Source of the DNA: Novosphingobium sp. CECT 9465
GTDB taxonomy: Bacteria; Pseudomonadota; Alphaproteobacteria; Sphingomonadales; Sphingomonadaceae
NCBI RefSeq assembly: GCF_920987055.1
Contig: NZ_CAKLBX010000001.1
Coordinates: forward strand, 2,900,501-2,964,500
Reading direction: 5' to 3'
DNA length: 64,000 nucleotides
The position numbers and the translations under genes are program-made. How positions within the stretch are numbered: the first letter of the stretch is position 1; each line of letters starts with the position of its first letter. This document shows, one piece after another, positions 25,846-34,635 of this stretch. The notes under the pieces are model-generated. The model was given only the letters and a program-made list of their open reading frames with translations, searched no databases and was not told the origin of the DNA.

Positions 25846-26900
25846 CCCCCACCTTGCGCAAAGCTGCGAGCCCGCTCTTCCCGGCTTTCTTCATCTCCGC
25901 CATCCCGGCCATGCGCAAAACGGCGCTGCCGCTGCTGCTCTGCACATCTGCCCTCGGCGGCTGCGCGACGGTGCAGAAGCCGCCCGCCATCAATTTCGAT
26001 GATGCGCCCGCCGCCTTGCAGACCGTCGATCCGCCAGCACCGGTCCAGGTTGTCGAGATGCCGAAGATCTTGGCTCTGCCCGGGCAGCTGAAGCCGCTTG
26101 GCCCGGACAGCGCGCCAACGCCCGACCTGCTTGATCCAGCCTCCCGGGTGAACGCTGCCAATGCCGCCGCGCGGATGCAGCCGGTCAGGAACGGCTTCAT
26201 CAACGCCATCCAGATCTACCCGTTCGTCGATGGAGCGCTTTATCAGGTCTATACCGCGCCGGGACAGATAACGGACATCAGCCTCCAACCCGGAGAACAA
26301 CTCGTCGGCTCCGGCCCTGTCGCTGCCGGGGATACGGTTCGCTGGATCATCGGTGACACCGAAAGCGGCGTCGGGGCATCGCGGCAGGTCCACATCCTCG
26401 TCAAACCGACCCGCGCATCGCTGATGACCAACCTCGTCATCAACACCACGTCGCGCACCTACCACATCGAACTGCGGTCCACCGACAAGACCTATATGGC
26501 CTCGGTGTCGTGGCAGTATCCGCAAGACCAGCTCATCGCCCTTCATCGCCAGAATGCCGAGGCAAGGGCGACCGAGCCAGTTGCCTCGGGCATCGATCTC
26601 ACGCAGGTCAACTTTCGCTACCAAGTTTCGGGCGACCGCGTCCCGTGGAAGCCTCTGCGCGCTTTTGACGATGGCCGTCAGGTCTTCATCGAGTTTCCCC
26701 GCGGTGTTGCCCAGGGCGAAATGCCGCCGATCTTCGTCGTCGGCCCAGAGGGTAACACCTCCGAGTTGGTGAACTACCGGGTCCGCGCGAACTACATGAT
26801 CGTCGATCGGCTCTTCGCGGCAGCAGAACTGCGCCTGGGGTCCGGAAAAAGCCCGCAGCGCGTTCGGATCGCCCGCACCGACGGGAGGCCGGCATCGTGA
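25842..26900 (+). CDS. trbG: TrbG, VirB9-like outer-membrane core lipoprotein
   Basis: A 352-residue protein of the outer-membrane core ring. The ATG at 25842 overlaps the trbF stop. A lipoprotein signal (LLLCTSALGGC) lies further in, so an internal ATG at 25911 could be the true start. The C-terminal VirB9 domain is clear: NFRYQVSGDRVPWKPLRAFDDGRQVFIEFP and RVRANYMIVDRLFAAAELRLG. Overlaps trbI by 4 bases. Confidence 0.93.
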   Translation: MTPTLRKAASPLFPAFFISAIPAMRKTALPLLLCTSALGGCATVQKPPAINFDDAPAALQTVDPPAPVQVVEMPKILALPGQLKPLGPDSAPTPDLLDPASRVNAANAAARMQPVRNGFINAIQIYPFVDGALYQVYTAPGQITDISLQPGEQLVGSGPVAAGDTVRWIIGDTESGVGASRQVHILVKPTRASLMTNLVINTTSRTYHIELRSTDKTYMASVSWQYPQDQLIALHRQNAEARATEPVASGIDLTQVNFRYQVSGDRVPWKPLRAFDDGRQVFIEFPRGVAQGEMPPIFVVGPEGNTSELVNYRVRANYMIVDRLFAAAELRLGSGKSPQRVRIARTDGRPAS

Positions 26901-28159
26901 CCGACGAACATGGCCCGGGAAGGGAAGAAGGTGGGGCGCGGCAGGGCAATGTCCGGCCGGATGCGCCAGACGGTGATGACGCTCTGCCGCTGACCGGCGA
27001 GCCGGTGGTTCGCATGCGGCTGCGGCCTGAACCGCCCCGTGTGACTCGCCTTTCGCGCAAGGTGCTGGCCGCGCTCGGTATCACAGCAGGCCTCGGCATC
27101 GGCGGCGCGCTGATCTATGCACTCCAGGTCCAGCATGACGGCAAGACAAGGGAGGAACTCTTCGCCACTGACGGCCGCAGCGCGCCCGATGGACTGGTCG
27201 GGCTTCCAAAGGACTATGGCGCAGTCCCCCGCCTCGGACCGCCGCTCCCGGGCGATCTGGGTCGCCCCATTCTCGCGGCGCAGAACAACGGTCAGCCCGT
27301 TCCTGTGCCCGGGATGGCAGCGCCAGTCGCCGCGCCTGCCGGCCCCGATCCGGAAATGCAGCGTCGCCACCAAGAGCTGGAGGCCGCGAGAACCGCCCGC
27401 CTGTTCTCCGCCTCTCAGGCCGCTTCGGGAAATGCCTCGTCCTCCCCGCCGCCCGTACCGGCGGCGAGCGACCTGGCCGGGCTTGGCCTCGCGCCGCAGC
27501 CCGCCACACCCTCAGCGCAGGACCGGCAACTCGCCTTTCTCGGGCAAACGCCTGACAAGCGCACGGTGGCGCCTGATCGGATTGCAGCGCCTGCATCGCC
27601 CAATGTACTGCAAGCGGGCGCCGTCATTCCGGCTGCCCTGATCACCGGCATTCGCTCCGACGTCCCCGGCCAGATCACGGCGCAGGTGACCCAGAATGTC
27701 TATGACAGCCCCACCGGGCGTATCTTGCTGGTGCCTCAGGGGACGCGGATCGTCGGCCAGTATGACAGCGGCGTCGGTTTCGGGCAGCGCCGGGTCTTGA
27801 TGGTCTGGAACCGGCTGATCATGCCCGATGGCCGCTCGATCGTTCTCGAGCGGCAGCCGGGTGCGAATGCAGAGGGTTATGCCGGGCTCGAGGATGGCGT
27901 CGATTTCCATTGGGGGGAGATGTTCAAGGCCGCTGCGCTCTCGACGCTGCTCGCGGTCGGCGCCGAGGCCGGGACCAATCAGAACGAGAGCAACCTGGTG
28001 CAGGCACTGCGTTCAGGTGCCTCGAACAGCATCAACCAGACGGGTCAGCAAATCGTGAGCCGCCAGTTGGGCATCGCGCCAACACTGACCATCAGGCCGG
28101 GATTTCCAGTGCGGGTCATGGTCACGCACGACCTGGTTCTCGAACCCTACGGAGGCTGA
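26897..28159 (+). CDS. trbI: TrbI, VirB10-like core protein
   Basis: A 420-residue protein spanning the envelope. The GTG start overlaps the trbG stop (GTGA). A membrane anchor (about residues 53-74) is followed by a Pro/Ala-rich linker and the VirB10 beta-barrel domain with ITAQVTQNVYDSPTGRILLVPQGTRIVGQYDS and FNRLIMPDG-like WNRLIMPDGRSIVL. Last structural gene of the mating-pair operon. Confidence 0.94.
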   Translation: MTDEHGPGREEGGARQGNVRPDAPDGDDALPLTGEPVVRMRLRPEPPRVTRLSRKVLAALGITAGLGIGGALIYALQVQHDGKTREELFATDGRSAPDGLVGLPKDYGAVPRLGPPLPGDLGRPILAAQNNGQPVPVPGMAAPVAAPAGPDPEMQRRHQELEAARTARLFSASQAASGNASSSPPPVPAASDLAGLGLAPQPATPSAQDRQLAFLGQTPDKRTVAPDRIAAPASPNVLQAGAVIPAALITGIRSDVPGQITAQVTQNVYDSPTGRILLVPQGTRIVGQYDSGVGFGQRRVLMVWNRLIMPDGRSIVLERQPGANAEGYAGLEDGVDFHWGEMFKAAALSTLLAVGAEAGTNQNESNLVQALRSGASNSINQTGQQIVSRQLGIAPTLTIRPGFPVRVMVTHDLVLEPYGG

Positions 28160-28160
28160 C

Positions 28161-28397
28161 ATGGCCAAGCTGAAACTCGGCCCGATCGCGGACGACAAGC
28201 CGGTCAAGATCACACTGGAGCTGCCGGCAAGCCTGCACCGCGATCTCGTTGCCTACGCTGCGATCCTCGGCCGTGAGGGCGGCCAAGGATCTTCTGATCC
28301 GCTGCGTCTGATCGTGCCCATGCTCGATCGCTTCGTCGCCTCGGATCGCGGCTTTGCCAAGGCGCGCCGCGAAGCAGATCGCGCAGCAGGCGACTGA
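28161..28397 (+). CDS. DUF2274 family protein
   Basis: A 78-residue protein 1 base after trbI. The pattern MAKLKLGPIADDKPVKITLELPASLHRDL...LIVPMLDRFVASDRGFAKARR is the DUF2274 signature. The N-terminal half resembles a ribbon-helix-helix fold, so DNA binding is possible. The family almost always ends trb operons of this type; its function is unknown. Confidence 0.85.
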   Translation: MAKLKLGPIADDKPVKITLELPASLHRDLVAYAAILGREGGQGSSDPLRLIVPMLDRFVASDRGFAKARREADRAAGD

Positions 28398-28419
28398 CCG
28401 GCCGTTGTCTCGATCACCA

Positions 28420-29388
28420 TCATGGCTTGGAAACGAGATCCTTGCCCGAATCGCTTGTCGCGTCGTGATCAAGAAAGCTGAAGGCCGACTGCTCGGTTGC
28501 GTCGGTCATCGACCGCGCCAGTTCCATCAGGCCCAAGAGCGCGGGATTGTCGTTGCTGGGTGACCAGACGGCGCAGAAGGGCAGAATTTCGTCTTCGATC
28601 GGGCGGAAGACGACCCCAGGAAATTGCGCAGCTGTGGTTGCCTCGCTGGTTACGGTGAGGCCCCGGCCCAAGGCGACGAGCCGCATGAGATTATCGCGCC
28701 CGACGGCATGATGGTGGATTTCCGGGTGGCGTCCAAGATCGGCAAGCCGCTGCACCAGATAATCATGGATCTCTTGGCCGGGTGCGGCTTCGCTGACGAT
28801 GAACGTTTCGTGGGCGAGAACGCTGAATTGCACATGAGGCTCGCCAGCGCGCGGATGATCCGATGGCAAAACTACGAAGATGCGCTCGGACCAGAGCTGT
28901 TGGCTCGCAAATCCGGGCCATTCACCGGCGCCTGTTATGAAGGCGATATCCAACAGATGCTGGCGGATCGCAACCAGATGGTCCGCCGGATTGCCATCGA
29001 TGAAGGTGAGTTTGATCGCAGCGTACCGCTCGCCGAACGTCTGTATGAGATCCGACAAAAACCCGGAGGCGAGGGAAGAGAATATCCCTATCCTGAGGTG
29101 CCCGTCCTCACCGCGACCAATTGCGGAGACCTCCGCCTTGGCCATGCCGATTTCCGCCAAGGCCTTGCGTCCGCGTTGGACGAACTGTTTGCCGGCATGG
29201 GTGAGCTTCACGCCGCCCGGCGAGCGGATGAAGAACGCTGTCCCCAAGCGATCCTCGAGGTCGCGAATTCTGCGACTGACTGCCGATTCCTGGATGCCAA
29301 GTGCAACCGCTGCTCGGCGGAAGCTACCATGGTCCGCCGCCGCAACGACATAGCGAAGATGGCGAAGTTCGATATGCGTCCCGGGCAG
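28420..29388 (-). CDS. LysR-family transcriptional regulator with non-ATG start
   Basis: The reading frame encodes a full LysR protein of about 322 residues. The winged HTH at residues 5-65 reads IELRHLRYVVAAADHGSFRRAAVALGIQESAVSRRI; the co-inducer domain follows (LRIGIFSSLASGFL...). No ATG, GTG or TTG exists in frame before the HTH. The only candidate start is CTG at 29388, with GGGGA 7 bases before it; the frame is closed by a TGA just upstream. An ATG at 29396 is in another frame, so a one-base change is the alternative. It faces the trb operon and may control transfer genes. Confidence 0.75.
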   Translation of the reverse strand: MPGTHIELRHLRYVVAAADHGSFRRAAVALGIQESAVSRRIRDLEDRLGTAFFIRSPGGVKLTHAGKQFVQRGRKALAEIGMAKAEVSAIGRGEDGHLRIGIFSSLASGFLSDLIQTFGERYAAIKLTFIDGNPADHLVAIRQHLLDIAFITGAGEWPGFASQQLWSERIFVVLPSDHPRAGEPHVQFSVLAHETFIVSEAAPGQEIHDYLVQRLADLGRHPEIHHHAVGRDNLMRLVALGRGLTVTSEATTAAQFPGVVFRPIEDEILPFCAVWSPSNDNPALLGLMELARSMTDATEQSAFSFLDHDATSDSGKDLVSKP

Positions 29389-29748
29389 TGTTCATTCCCC
29401 GTTCTTCTGTCTGATTATCACGTCAGACTTTGCGGTGAACTGCGAAGTATCCCGAGTGCAAGTCATTGACGAGTAAATTAATGTATTCAAACTGAGGAGA
29501 TATATCCATTTTCGCGAGGCATTTACGCAGGGCGCGCCGGGGGATGACCATTCTTGAACCGGCGCGCCCATTTCATCCAAATATCATGCCGAAGAACGGC
29601 ATGCAGTCAGCCCTATGACGGCTGACCTAGCGGGCTTCCTGCGGGTTCGCCGCCATTCCCGCCGCCGTCCTTGATCCACCCCTCGCGGCGGCTTCTCCGA
29701 CGGTCCCGGCGCTCAATGGGTCCCGGTCCCCACAGCAATATCGGCCCG
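29389..29748. other. Gap holding the LysR promoter side and two stem-loops
   Basis: The LysR-proximal part has an imperfect dyad GCGGTGAACTGC (29432-29443), a possible regulator site. Two clear inverted repeats follow at about 29587-29627: ATGCCG-AAGAA-CGGCAT and GTCAGCC-CTATGAC-GGCTGAC. They lie downstream of the leftward ParB operon and may end its transcripts, but no T-run follows. No gene is seen. Confidence 0.4.
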
Positions 29749-30639
29749 TCACACCGTAGAGGCGTGATCGAGCGAGGTGGCTTGCACGATGGCGCGAAAA
29801 TTCTCCGAGAACTCCGGGTGCCGGGTTTCGAGAAAGCGCTTGATTTCGGGCTTCGAGATCAGTCGTTCGAGGAAGCCGGACGCGACCACGAGGACCAGCA
29901 TGTCGTCGCCGTAGGAGACCTCCAATTCCTTGTAGTCGTCATTCAGCGCAGCCATTTCCCGCTCGAGCCGGGCCATCTGTTCCGTCGATAGTCCCGTGGA
30001 TTTCTTAAGATCGTCCGGCTTGTGAAGATCGGCGGGCTTCGACGTCGCCAGCAACGCCTTTGCGTAAGAAGACGTGTAGTTGTTGGCCGACACCATGAGT
30101 TCGGCGACCTCGAGCTGACGGATCGGCTTCATCTTCCGGAGTTTCTGGAAGGCATTGTGGCCGACCGGCTTGTCCTTCAGCAGTTCGGCGACATCCTTGC
30201 TGATCCCCGAGAGCAGATGGCGCCTTGTCCGGATGACTTTCACATCGACGTTGAGTGCGCGCGCCAGCTTTTCTTCCGAAACACCGCGCTCGAGCGCGCG
30301 CACGATCATGTAGTGCTCCTGGATGGTCGCAAGCCGGTTGACCCGCTTGTTGTAGGTGAAGGATTCGTCGTCACTGGCGACGACACAGGCCGCTTCCGTT
30401 GCCCCGAGCGCGCGCAAGGCATCCAGACGGACATGGCCGTCGAGGATGAGGAACGTCCCGTCGCGCTGGCGGGCGACAGAGATCGGCTCGATAAGCCCTA
30501 CTTCCGCAACCGAGGCGGCAATCCGGCGATATTTGACGCTGTCATGCATGCCCTTGGGCAGAGTCCGCGTTGGCAGCAATTTGCTGATCGGAATTTGGAG
30601 CACTTGCTGCTCGAAGGCGATTTTCACGGGGCTGTTCAT
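29749..30639 (-). CDS. ParB/RepB-like protein 1
   Basis: A 296-residue protein with an N-terminal ParB/sulfiredoxin-like domain (residues 10-100: KLLPTRTLPKGMHDS...ILDGHVRLDALRALG) and a helical HTH-like centre (YMIVRALERGVSEEKLARALNVDVKVIRTRRHLL). The C-terminal part resembles the RepB C-terminal domain. It overlaps the preceding ParB-like gene by 4 bases. No ParA gene is nearby, so ordinary plasmid partition is doubtful. Role within the recombinase module is unknown. Confidence 0.75.
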   Translation of the reverse strand: MNSPVKIAFEQQVLQIPISKLLPTRTLPKGMHDSVKYRRIAASVAEVGLIEPISVARQRDGTFLILDGHVRLDALRALGATEAACVVASDDESFTYNKRVNRLATIQEHYMIVRALERGVSEEKLARALNVDVKVIRTRRHLLSGISKDVAELLKDKPVGHNAFQKLRKMKPIRQLEVAELMVSANNYTSSYAKALLATSKPADLHKPDDLKKSTGLSTEQMARLEREMAALNDDYKELEVSYGDDMLVLVVASGFLERLISKPEIKRFLETRHPEFSENFRAIVQATSLDHASTV

Positions 30640-31520
30640 GGCCGCTCCACGGGGCCGATCCGCTCAGCGAGCGCCTGCGGTATGCTGTTGAGGCCTTCCG
30701 CGCGCAGCAGCGTGACGAAATGCTCATCTGCCAGCAGGCGGCGCATGGCATTGGTCACGAACAGGAGTCGGCTCCGGGCGAGGGAGGCTCGCTTGATGAG
30801 CAGCTTCTGGCGCTCGGTTTCGCGCTGATACGAGCGAATGAGGCTTTCAGATGTTACCGGGCGTGACCGCCAAGGGCGCTGCCCGCGCTTGCTCGTCTGC
30901 TTGCCACTTGTGTTGCGCTGCTCGATGATCTGCCGGATCGCGAGCACCTGGTTGCCCGGAATGGTCTTCTCCTCATACGCCTGAGCCAGGGCTTGCTGGA
31001 CCTCGCCCTCTTTGGCCCTCGCGATCTCCATGGCGATGGTATGCGGGATGACGCCGCGTTCGACCGCGGAAATCAGCTTCTCCTCGCCGTTGTCGAGCAA
31101 GACGCAGATCGCAGCGACATATTCGTAGGAGAAATCCACTTTCGCGGCGATTTCGCTGTGCGAATATCCGCGGGCTGCCAGCACGCCGATGGCATGGACG
31201 AGTTCTAGCGGGCTATGCTGTCGCCGGGCCAGGTTCTCGACTAGGCTCATCACGTAGCAATCCTCTTCCGAGGCATCGACGATGATGGCCGGGATTTCGG
31301 ACTGACCAAGCGCGATGAAGGCTTCTAGCCGGCCCTGTCCGCAAACCAGATCGTAGCGTGTTTTGCCGGCGCGCTGGCTCACCGTAATCGGCTTCTTCAG
31401 CCCCAGATGGGCGATGCTGTCCACCAGCTCCTGGAAGATGCGCTTGTTCCGCACACGCGGATTGAGAATCGTGATGAGGTCGACCGGCACCATGCGGATT
31501 TCGGGGACGGGGTCGCTCAT
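30636..31520 (-). CDS. ParB/RepB-like protein 2
   Basis: A 294-residue ParB-domain protein. The N-terminal domain has VDLITILNPRVRNKRIFQELVDSI and DLVCGQGRLEAFIALGQSEIPAIIVDA, where the CGQGRLEA replaces the usual GERR/GHRR box. MSLVENLARRQHSPLELVHAI and the HTH GYSHSEIAAKVDFSYEYVAAICVLL follow. Both its ends overlap neighbours by 4 bases, so it is translated with the recombinase and ParB-like protein 1. It differs markedly from protein 1, so the two are not a recent duplication. Confidence 0.75.
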   Translation of the reverse strand: MSDPVPEIRMVPVDLITILNPRVRNKRIFQELVDSIAHLGLKKPITVSQRAGKTRYDLVCGQGRLEAFIALGQSEIPAIIVDASEEDCYVMSLVENLARRQHSPLELVHAIGVLAARGYSHSEIAAKVDFSYEYVAAICVLLDNGEEKLISAVERGVIPHTIAMEIARAKEGEVQQALAQAYEEKTIPGNQVLAIRQIIEQRNTSGKQTSKRGQRPWRSRPVTSESLIRSYQRETERQKLLIKRASLARSRLLFVTNAMRRLLADEHFVTLLRAEGLNSIPQALAERIGPVERP

Positions 31521-33082
31521 GCTGCCACCCGCAGCGCCGCACGGCGCGTCAGATCCATGAAGGCTTCAAGCGTCTCGTACCGATAGGCATCGAGCAGGAT
31601 GCCATTCTCGGGCGCGAGCCTTAGGTCAGGCGACTTCCCGAGATCGAGCCAGGGGAGCAGATAGTAGTCCCGTATCGTGCGGTTATCGTCCTCCATCCGG
31701 GCTGCGATCGTAATTCCCGGACGAAGACCCTGATCGAATCGGATCTTCCAGCGCAGGTTTCCTGCTGGACTGACCTGGCAGCGGGCTATGACCAGCGCGG
31801 CCGTGAACTCCTCGTTGATGTGCAACAGATCGGAAACCGGGTCCCTGCGGACCGAACCGCCGGCGCTCTCGATCCCGGCGATAACCTCCTGGACGACGTC
31901 GGGGTGGAGGGCTCGCAAGGCCCGGTTGGTTTCGATGTAGCGGTAGTCCCGCGACGGCGAATAACCGACTAGCTCATAGGCCCGCACCAAGCTGCCGAAC
32001 CGGTGGCGGAACGTCATGCTGGACGGCATGTCCTCGACTTCGTCGATGACCAGCCCCGAAAGCCACCCCTTCTCGGCCAACAAGGCCGCGAGCCTGTCGA
32101 GCAGTTCCTTGTCGGTGTAGCGCTTGCTCCGGGCGTCGATGATGCGCTGCGCAGCTTCATAGAAGTCTGGTTCGACAATCGGCTCGAAGGCCCCATCATG
32201 GCGGACCCACATGTCGGGTGGATTGAGGACTCGCTTGGCCTTCAGCTTGAACGAGACCCGGTTGTAGACATTGTTTCCGATGTATTTTTCGTTGGTCAGG
32301 ATCTGGTGAACCGTGCCTCGGGTCCACGGGCGGCCAAGATCGGTCACATGCCCTTCGCCGTTCAATATCCCGGCAATCTCGCTTTCGGTTCGCTGCTGAA
32401 CGACGAACATTCGGTAGAGGCGCCGCACCATCTCGATCTCTTCAGGCGGGCCAGGTTGGAGGACCACGCGATCGGTCTGAAGGCTCTTCTGCTCGCCTCG
32501 TTCAAGGGTCGTCTTGGGATTGCAGTGCTCATCGACCAGCACGCGGCGCAGGCCGAAACCTGCTGGTCCTCCCTGCCGGAAACCAAGCCGGATGAGGCGG
32601 CACTGACCGGTAAAGACCTTAGCCGACAATTCCCGGCTGTATTCGCCGGCCATGGCTCGCTTCATGCTCTTGATGATTGTCGCGCTCAGGCTGCCGTCGT
32701 TCTCGAACTGCTCTGCGCAGTAGTGCACCTTGATCCCGCCTTCGCGGCAGATGAACTCATAGTAGGCGCTTTCGTCGGCATCCTGAAAACGGCCCCATCG
32801 GCTGACATCATAGACGAGGACCACCTCGAAGTCGGTGTTACCCGAGCGGACGTCCGCGATCAGCTTCTGAAGAGAAAGGCGACCGTCCAACTTGAGGCCG
32901 CTCTTCCCCGAGTCCTCATAGGTCCGAACGATCTCGAAACCGCGATGCACCGCATACTCGGCAATGATCTCTGCCTGATTCTCAGTCGAGTATTTCTGAT
33001 GCTCGGTCGACATGCGCACGTACTGCGCCGCCCGTATCAGGCGCTCAGGCTTGTCGTCGTTATTGCCCGAAGTGTTTGTCAC
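31517..33082 (-). CDS. Large serine recombinase
   Basis: A 521-residue recombinase. The resolvase catalytic domain (residues 15-165) has AAQYVRMSTEHQKYSTENQ with the nucleophile Ser in YVRMS, and LVYDVSRWGRFQD. The recombinase domain follows (GRPWTRGTVHQILTNEKYIGNNVYNR). The C-terminal part from about residue 310 lacks the usual Cys zinc ribbon, is unrecognised, and may contact the ParB-like partners. It is the first gene of a three-gene overlapping operon with the two ParB-like genes. Confidence 0.85.
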   Translation of the reverse strand: MTNTSGNNDDKPERLIRAAQYVRMSTEHQKYSTENQAEIIAEYAVHRGFEIVRTYEDSGKSGLKLDGRLSLQKLIADVRSGNTDFEVVLVYDVSRWGRFQDADESAYYEFICREGGIKVHYCAEQFENDGSLSATIIKSMKRAMAGEYSRELSAKVFTGQCRLIRLGFRQGGPAGFGLRRVLVDEHCNPKTTLERGEQKSLQTDRVVLQPGPPEEIEMVRRLYRMFVVQQRTESEIAGILNGEGHVTDLGRPWTRGTVHQILTNEKYIGNNVYNRVSFKLKAKRVLNPPDMWVRHDGAFEPIVEPDFYEAAQRIIDARSKRYTDKELLDRLAALLAEKGWLSGLVIDEVEDMPSSMTFRHRFGSLVRAYELVGYSPSRDYRYIETNRALRALHPDVVQEVIAGIESAGGSVRRDPVSDLLHINEEFTAALVIARCQVSPAGNLRWKIRFDQGLRPGITIAARMEDDNRTIRDYYLLPWLDLGKSPDLRLAPENGILLDAYRYETLEAFMDLTRRAALRVAA

Positions 33083-33152
33083 AACCGATGCTTCCAGTTC
33101 GCTCCCAGGAGACGCGCTAAACTCTCCGAAAACTTATCTGGAGGAGGGGCGA

Positions 33153-33521
33153 ATGTCGTTCACCAAGAAGGACCGAAAGATTCAGTCGGAATCAGGAAAA
33201 ACTTTTCCGGCGATCACGCCGGAGTCGCTGGCCCATGTCATCGCAGCAGCATTGCGCGCAGAATTCGGTGCGACGCCGTCATCGGTCAAGACTGTCGCGC
33301 GGCTGACGCATGCAAACGAAAGAGCTGTGCGCAACTGGTTCGACGGCAAGAACGGCCCCAGTTCGGATAACTTGGTCGTTCTGATGCGGCATTCCACCAT
33401 TGTCCTCAAGACCGTTCTCGAATTGGCAGACCGCCCAGATCTTGTCCTTGCTGTTGGAATTCTCGGATTGAGAGAGCAACTGGTGGATGTGGTGGCCGCG
33501 ATCGACAAGGCCCGGAAATAG
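33153..33521 (+). CDS. Small putative HTH DNA-binding protein
   Basis: A 122-residue protein with a perfect GGAGGAGGGG ribosome site before the ATG at 33153. The middle (TPSSVKTVARLTHANERAVRNWFDGKNGPSSDNLVVLMRHS) reads as a helix-turn-helix with a recognition helix around ERAVRNWFDG. It is divergent from the recombinase operon with only 70 bases between, so it may regulate that operon. No named family is recognised. Confidence 0.65.
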   Translation: MSFTKKDRKIQSESGKTFPAITPESLAHVIAAALRAEFGATPSSVKTVARLTHANERAVRNWFDGKNGPSSDNLVVLMRHSTIVLKTVLELADRPDLVLAVGILGLREQLVDVVAAIDKARK

Positions 33522-33840
33522 GTCCTAGAACGCTGCGATCCTGACGTCACGATTGGTAGCGACATAGCGCCGCGCGGCAACGCCTTGAACGGAAACTCGA
33601 CCAGCTGCGCTGCATCCGCATAGGCTTGCGTCAATGGGCAGGAAGCTTCTCCCATGCTGGATGGCCTGCACATTTGTCAGTGCACCTTCACCTGCCCAAC
33701 GCGCGCTCGATCGCCCGCTACCGGCGGGTGGGACAGAGCATGCCCCTGGATCGCCGTCGATAGGGTGATCCCTGTTTTCGGTTGTCTGTTTGCGGGCGGG
33801 CTTGATTTGGCGACCCGAGAGGTCGAAAAAATTGGGGGCA

Positions 33841-33864
33841 CGACCGGACATCCGTGTCCGGTCG
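33841..33864. repeat. Perfect 10-bp inverted repeat
   Basis: CGACCGGACA and TGTCCGGTCG flank a 4-base loop. A second small palindrome (GCGCT-GAA-AGCGC) lies about 20 bases further on. They stand before an array of iteron-like repeats. They may be a terminator, an operator or part of a replication or transfer origin; there is no T-run. The preceding bases 33522-33840 show no convincing gene. Confidence 0.5.
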
Positions 33865-33898
33865 CTTGTTCCTATTCTCCATGTGCGCTGAAAGCGCT

Positions 33899-34003
33899 TA
33901 GTCTGGATGTGCTCCGGACAATGCGTCTACTTCATAGGACGTGAACGTCTGGTCACCCTATAGTCGTTTACGTCTTGTCGCACTAGACGCCTGCGTCCTG
34001 TCG
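33899..34003 (+). repeat. Five iteron-like direct repeats
   Basis: GTCT/GTCC cores begin at 33901, 33925, 33947, 33972 and 33995, spaced 24, 22, 25 and 23 bases. The best copies are ACGTCTGGTCA (33945), ACGTCTTGTCG (33970) and GCGTCCTGTCG (33993). Spacing near two DNA turns just upstream of a DNA-binding protein gene is typical of replication iterons or cooperative operators. Confidence 0.5.
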
Positions 34004-34060
34004 AGTAATCTTGAATCTTCTCTGGACCGGGCGCACATGGGGGCTCGAAAGGAATGTTTC

Positions 34061-34573
34061 ATGACCGATACAGCCGAGGCACAGGCCGATTCCAACATCA
34101 TTCCGCTGCGCGGGCTGGGCAAGTCTTCGCGTGCACGCGGATTCGAAGAGAAATGGGGACCGATGGCAGGCAAGGTGGGGTTCACGATGATCCCGACGAC
34201 GTTATTGCGCGGTGCCGCTCGGCTTCAACTCGATCCGCCGAAATTCGCTATCGTCCTCCAGCTTCTGGAGCATTGGTGGGAGCGTGATCGTGACCCGTAC
34301 CCGTCGAAGGAAACGATCGCGACGCGGGTGAAGTTGAGTCCGCGCCAGGTTCAGCGGCACATCGCGGTGCTTGAAAAGGAAGGACTGGTTCAGCGGCTCG
34401 AACGCCGGGCACCGGGGCGTGGCAAGACCAGCAATGCCTATGACCTGTCCGGCTTGGTCAAGCGGGTGGCCAAGCTGTCGGAGGAAATCATTGAGGAGAC
34501 CGCCGAGGCTAAAAAGCGTCGCGCGGCTCTGGAGAAACCGGGCCTTCGTAAGCGTGCCAAGCCCACAGCTTAA
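34061..34573 (+). CDS. Winged-helix (HTH_36-like) protein, possible replication initiator or regulator
   Basis: A 170-residue protein starting at 34061 after an AAGGAA site. Residues 35-115 form a winged helix of the replication-protein or phage type: MIPTTLLRGAARLQLDPPKFAIVLQLLEHWW...SKETIATRVKLSPRQVQRHIAVLEKEGLVQRLERR. A basic, helical tail follows. The iteron-like repeats directly upstream suggest it binds there. Whether it replicates the excised ICE or only regulates is not determined. Confidence 0.65.
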   Translation: MTDTAEAQADSNIIPLRGLGKSSRARGFEEKWGPMAGKVGFTMIPTTLLRGAARLQLDPPKFAIVLQLLEHWWERDRDPYPSKETIATRVKLSPRQVQRHIAVLEKEGLVQRLERRAPGRGKTSNAYDLSGLVKRVAKLSEEIIEETAEAKKRRAALEKPGLRKRAKPTA

Positions 34574-34635
34574 AGTTCTCTGTTCGTTCGCCCGAACCTT
34601 CACTGTCCGCCGCCAGCCTATTTGAGTAGCCTTCG

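Noticed and set aside
33654..33944. 96-codon plus-strand frame before the winged-helix gene
   Set aside because: It contains the perfect palindrome and part of the repeat array and its composition is unlike a real protein.
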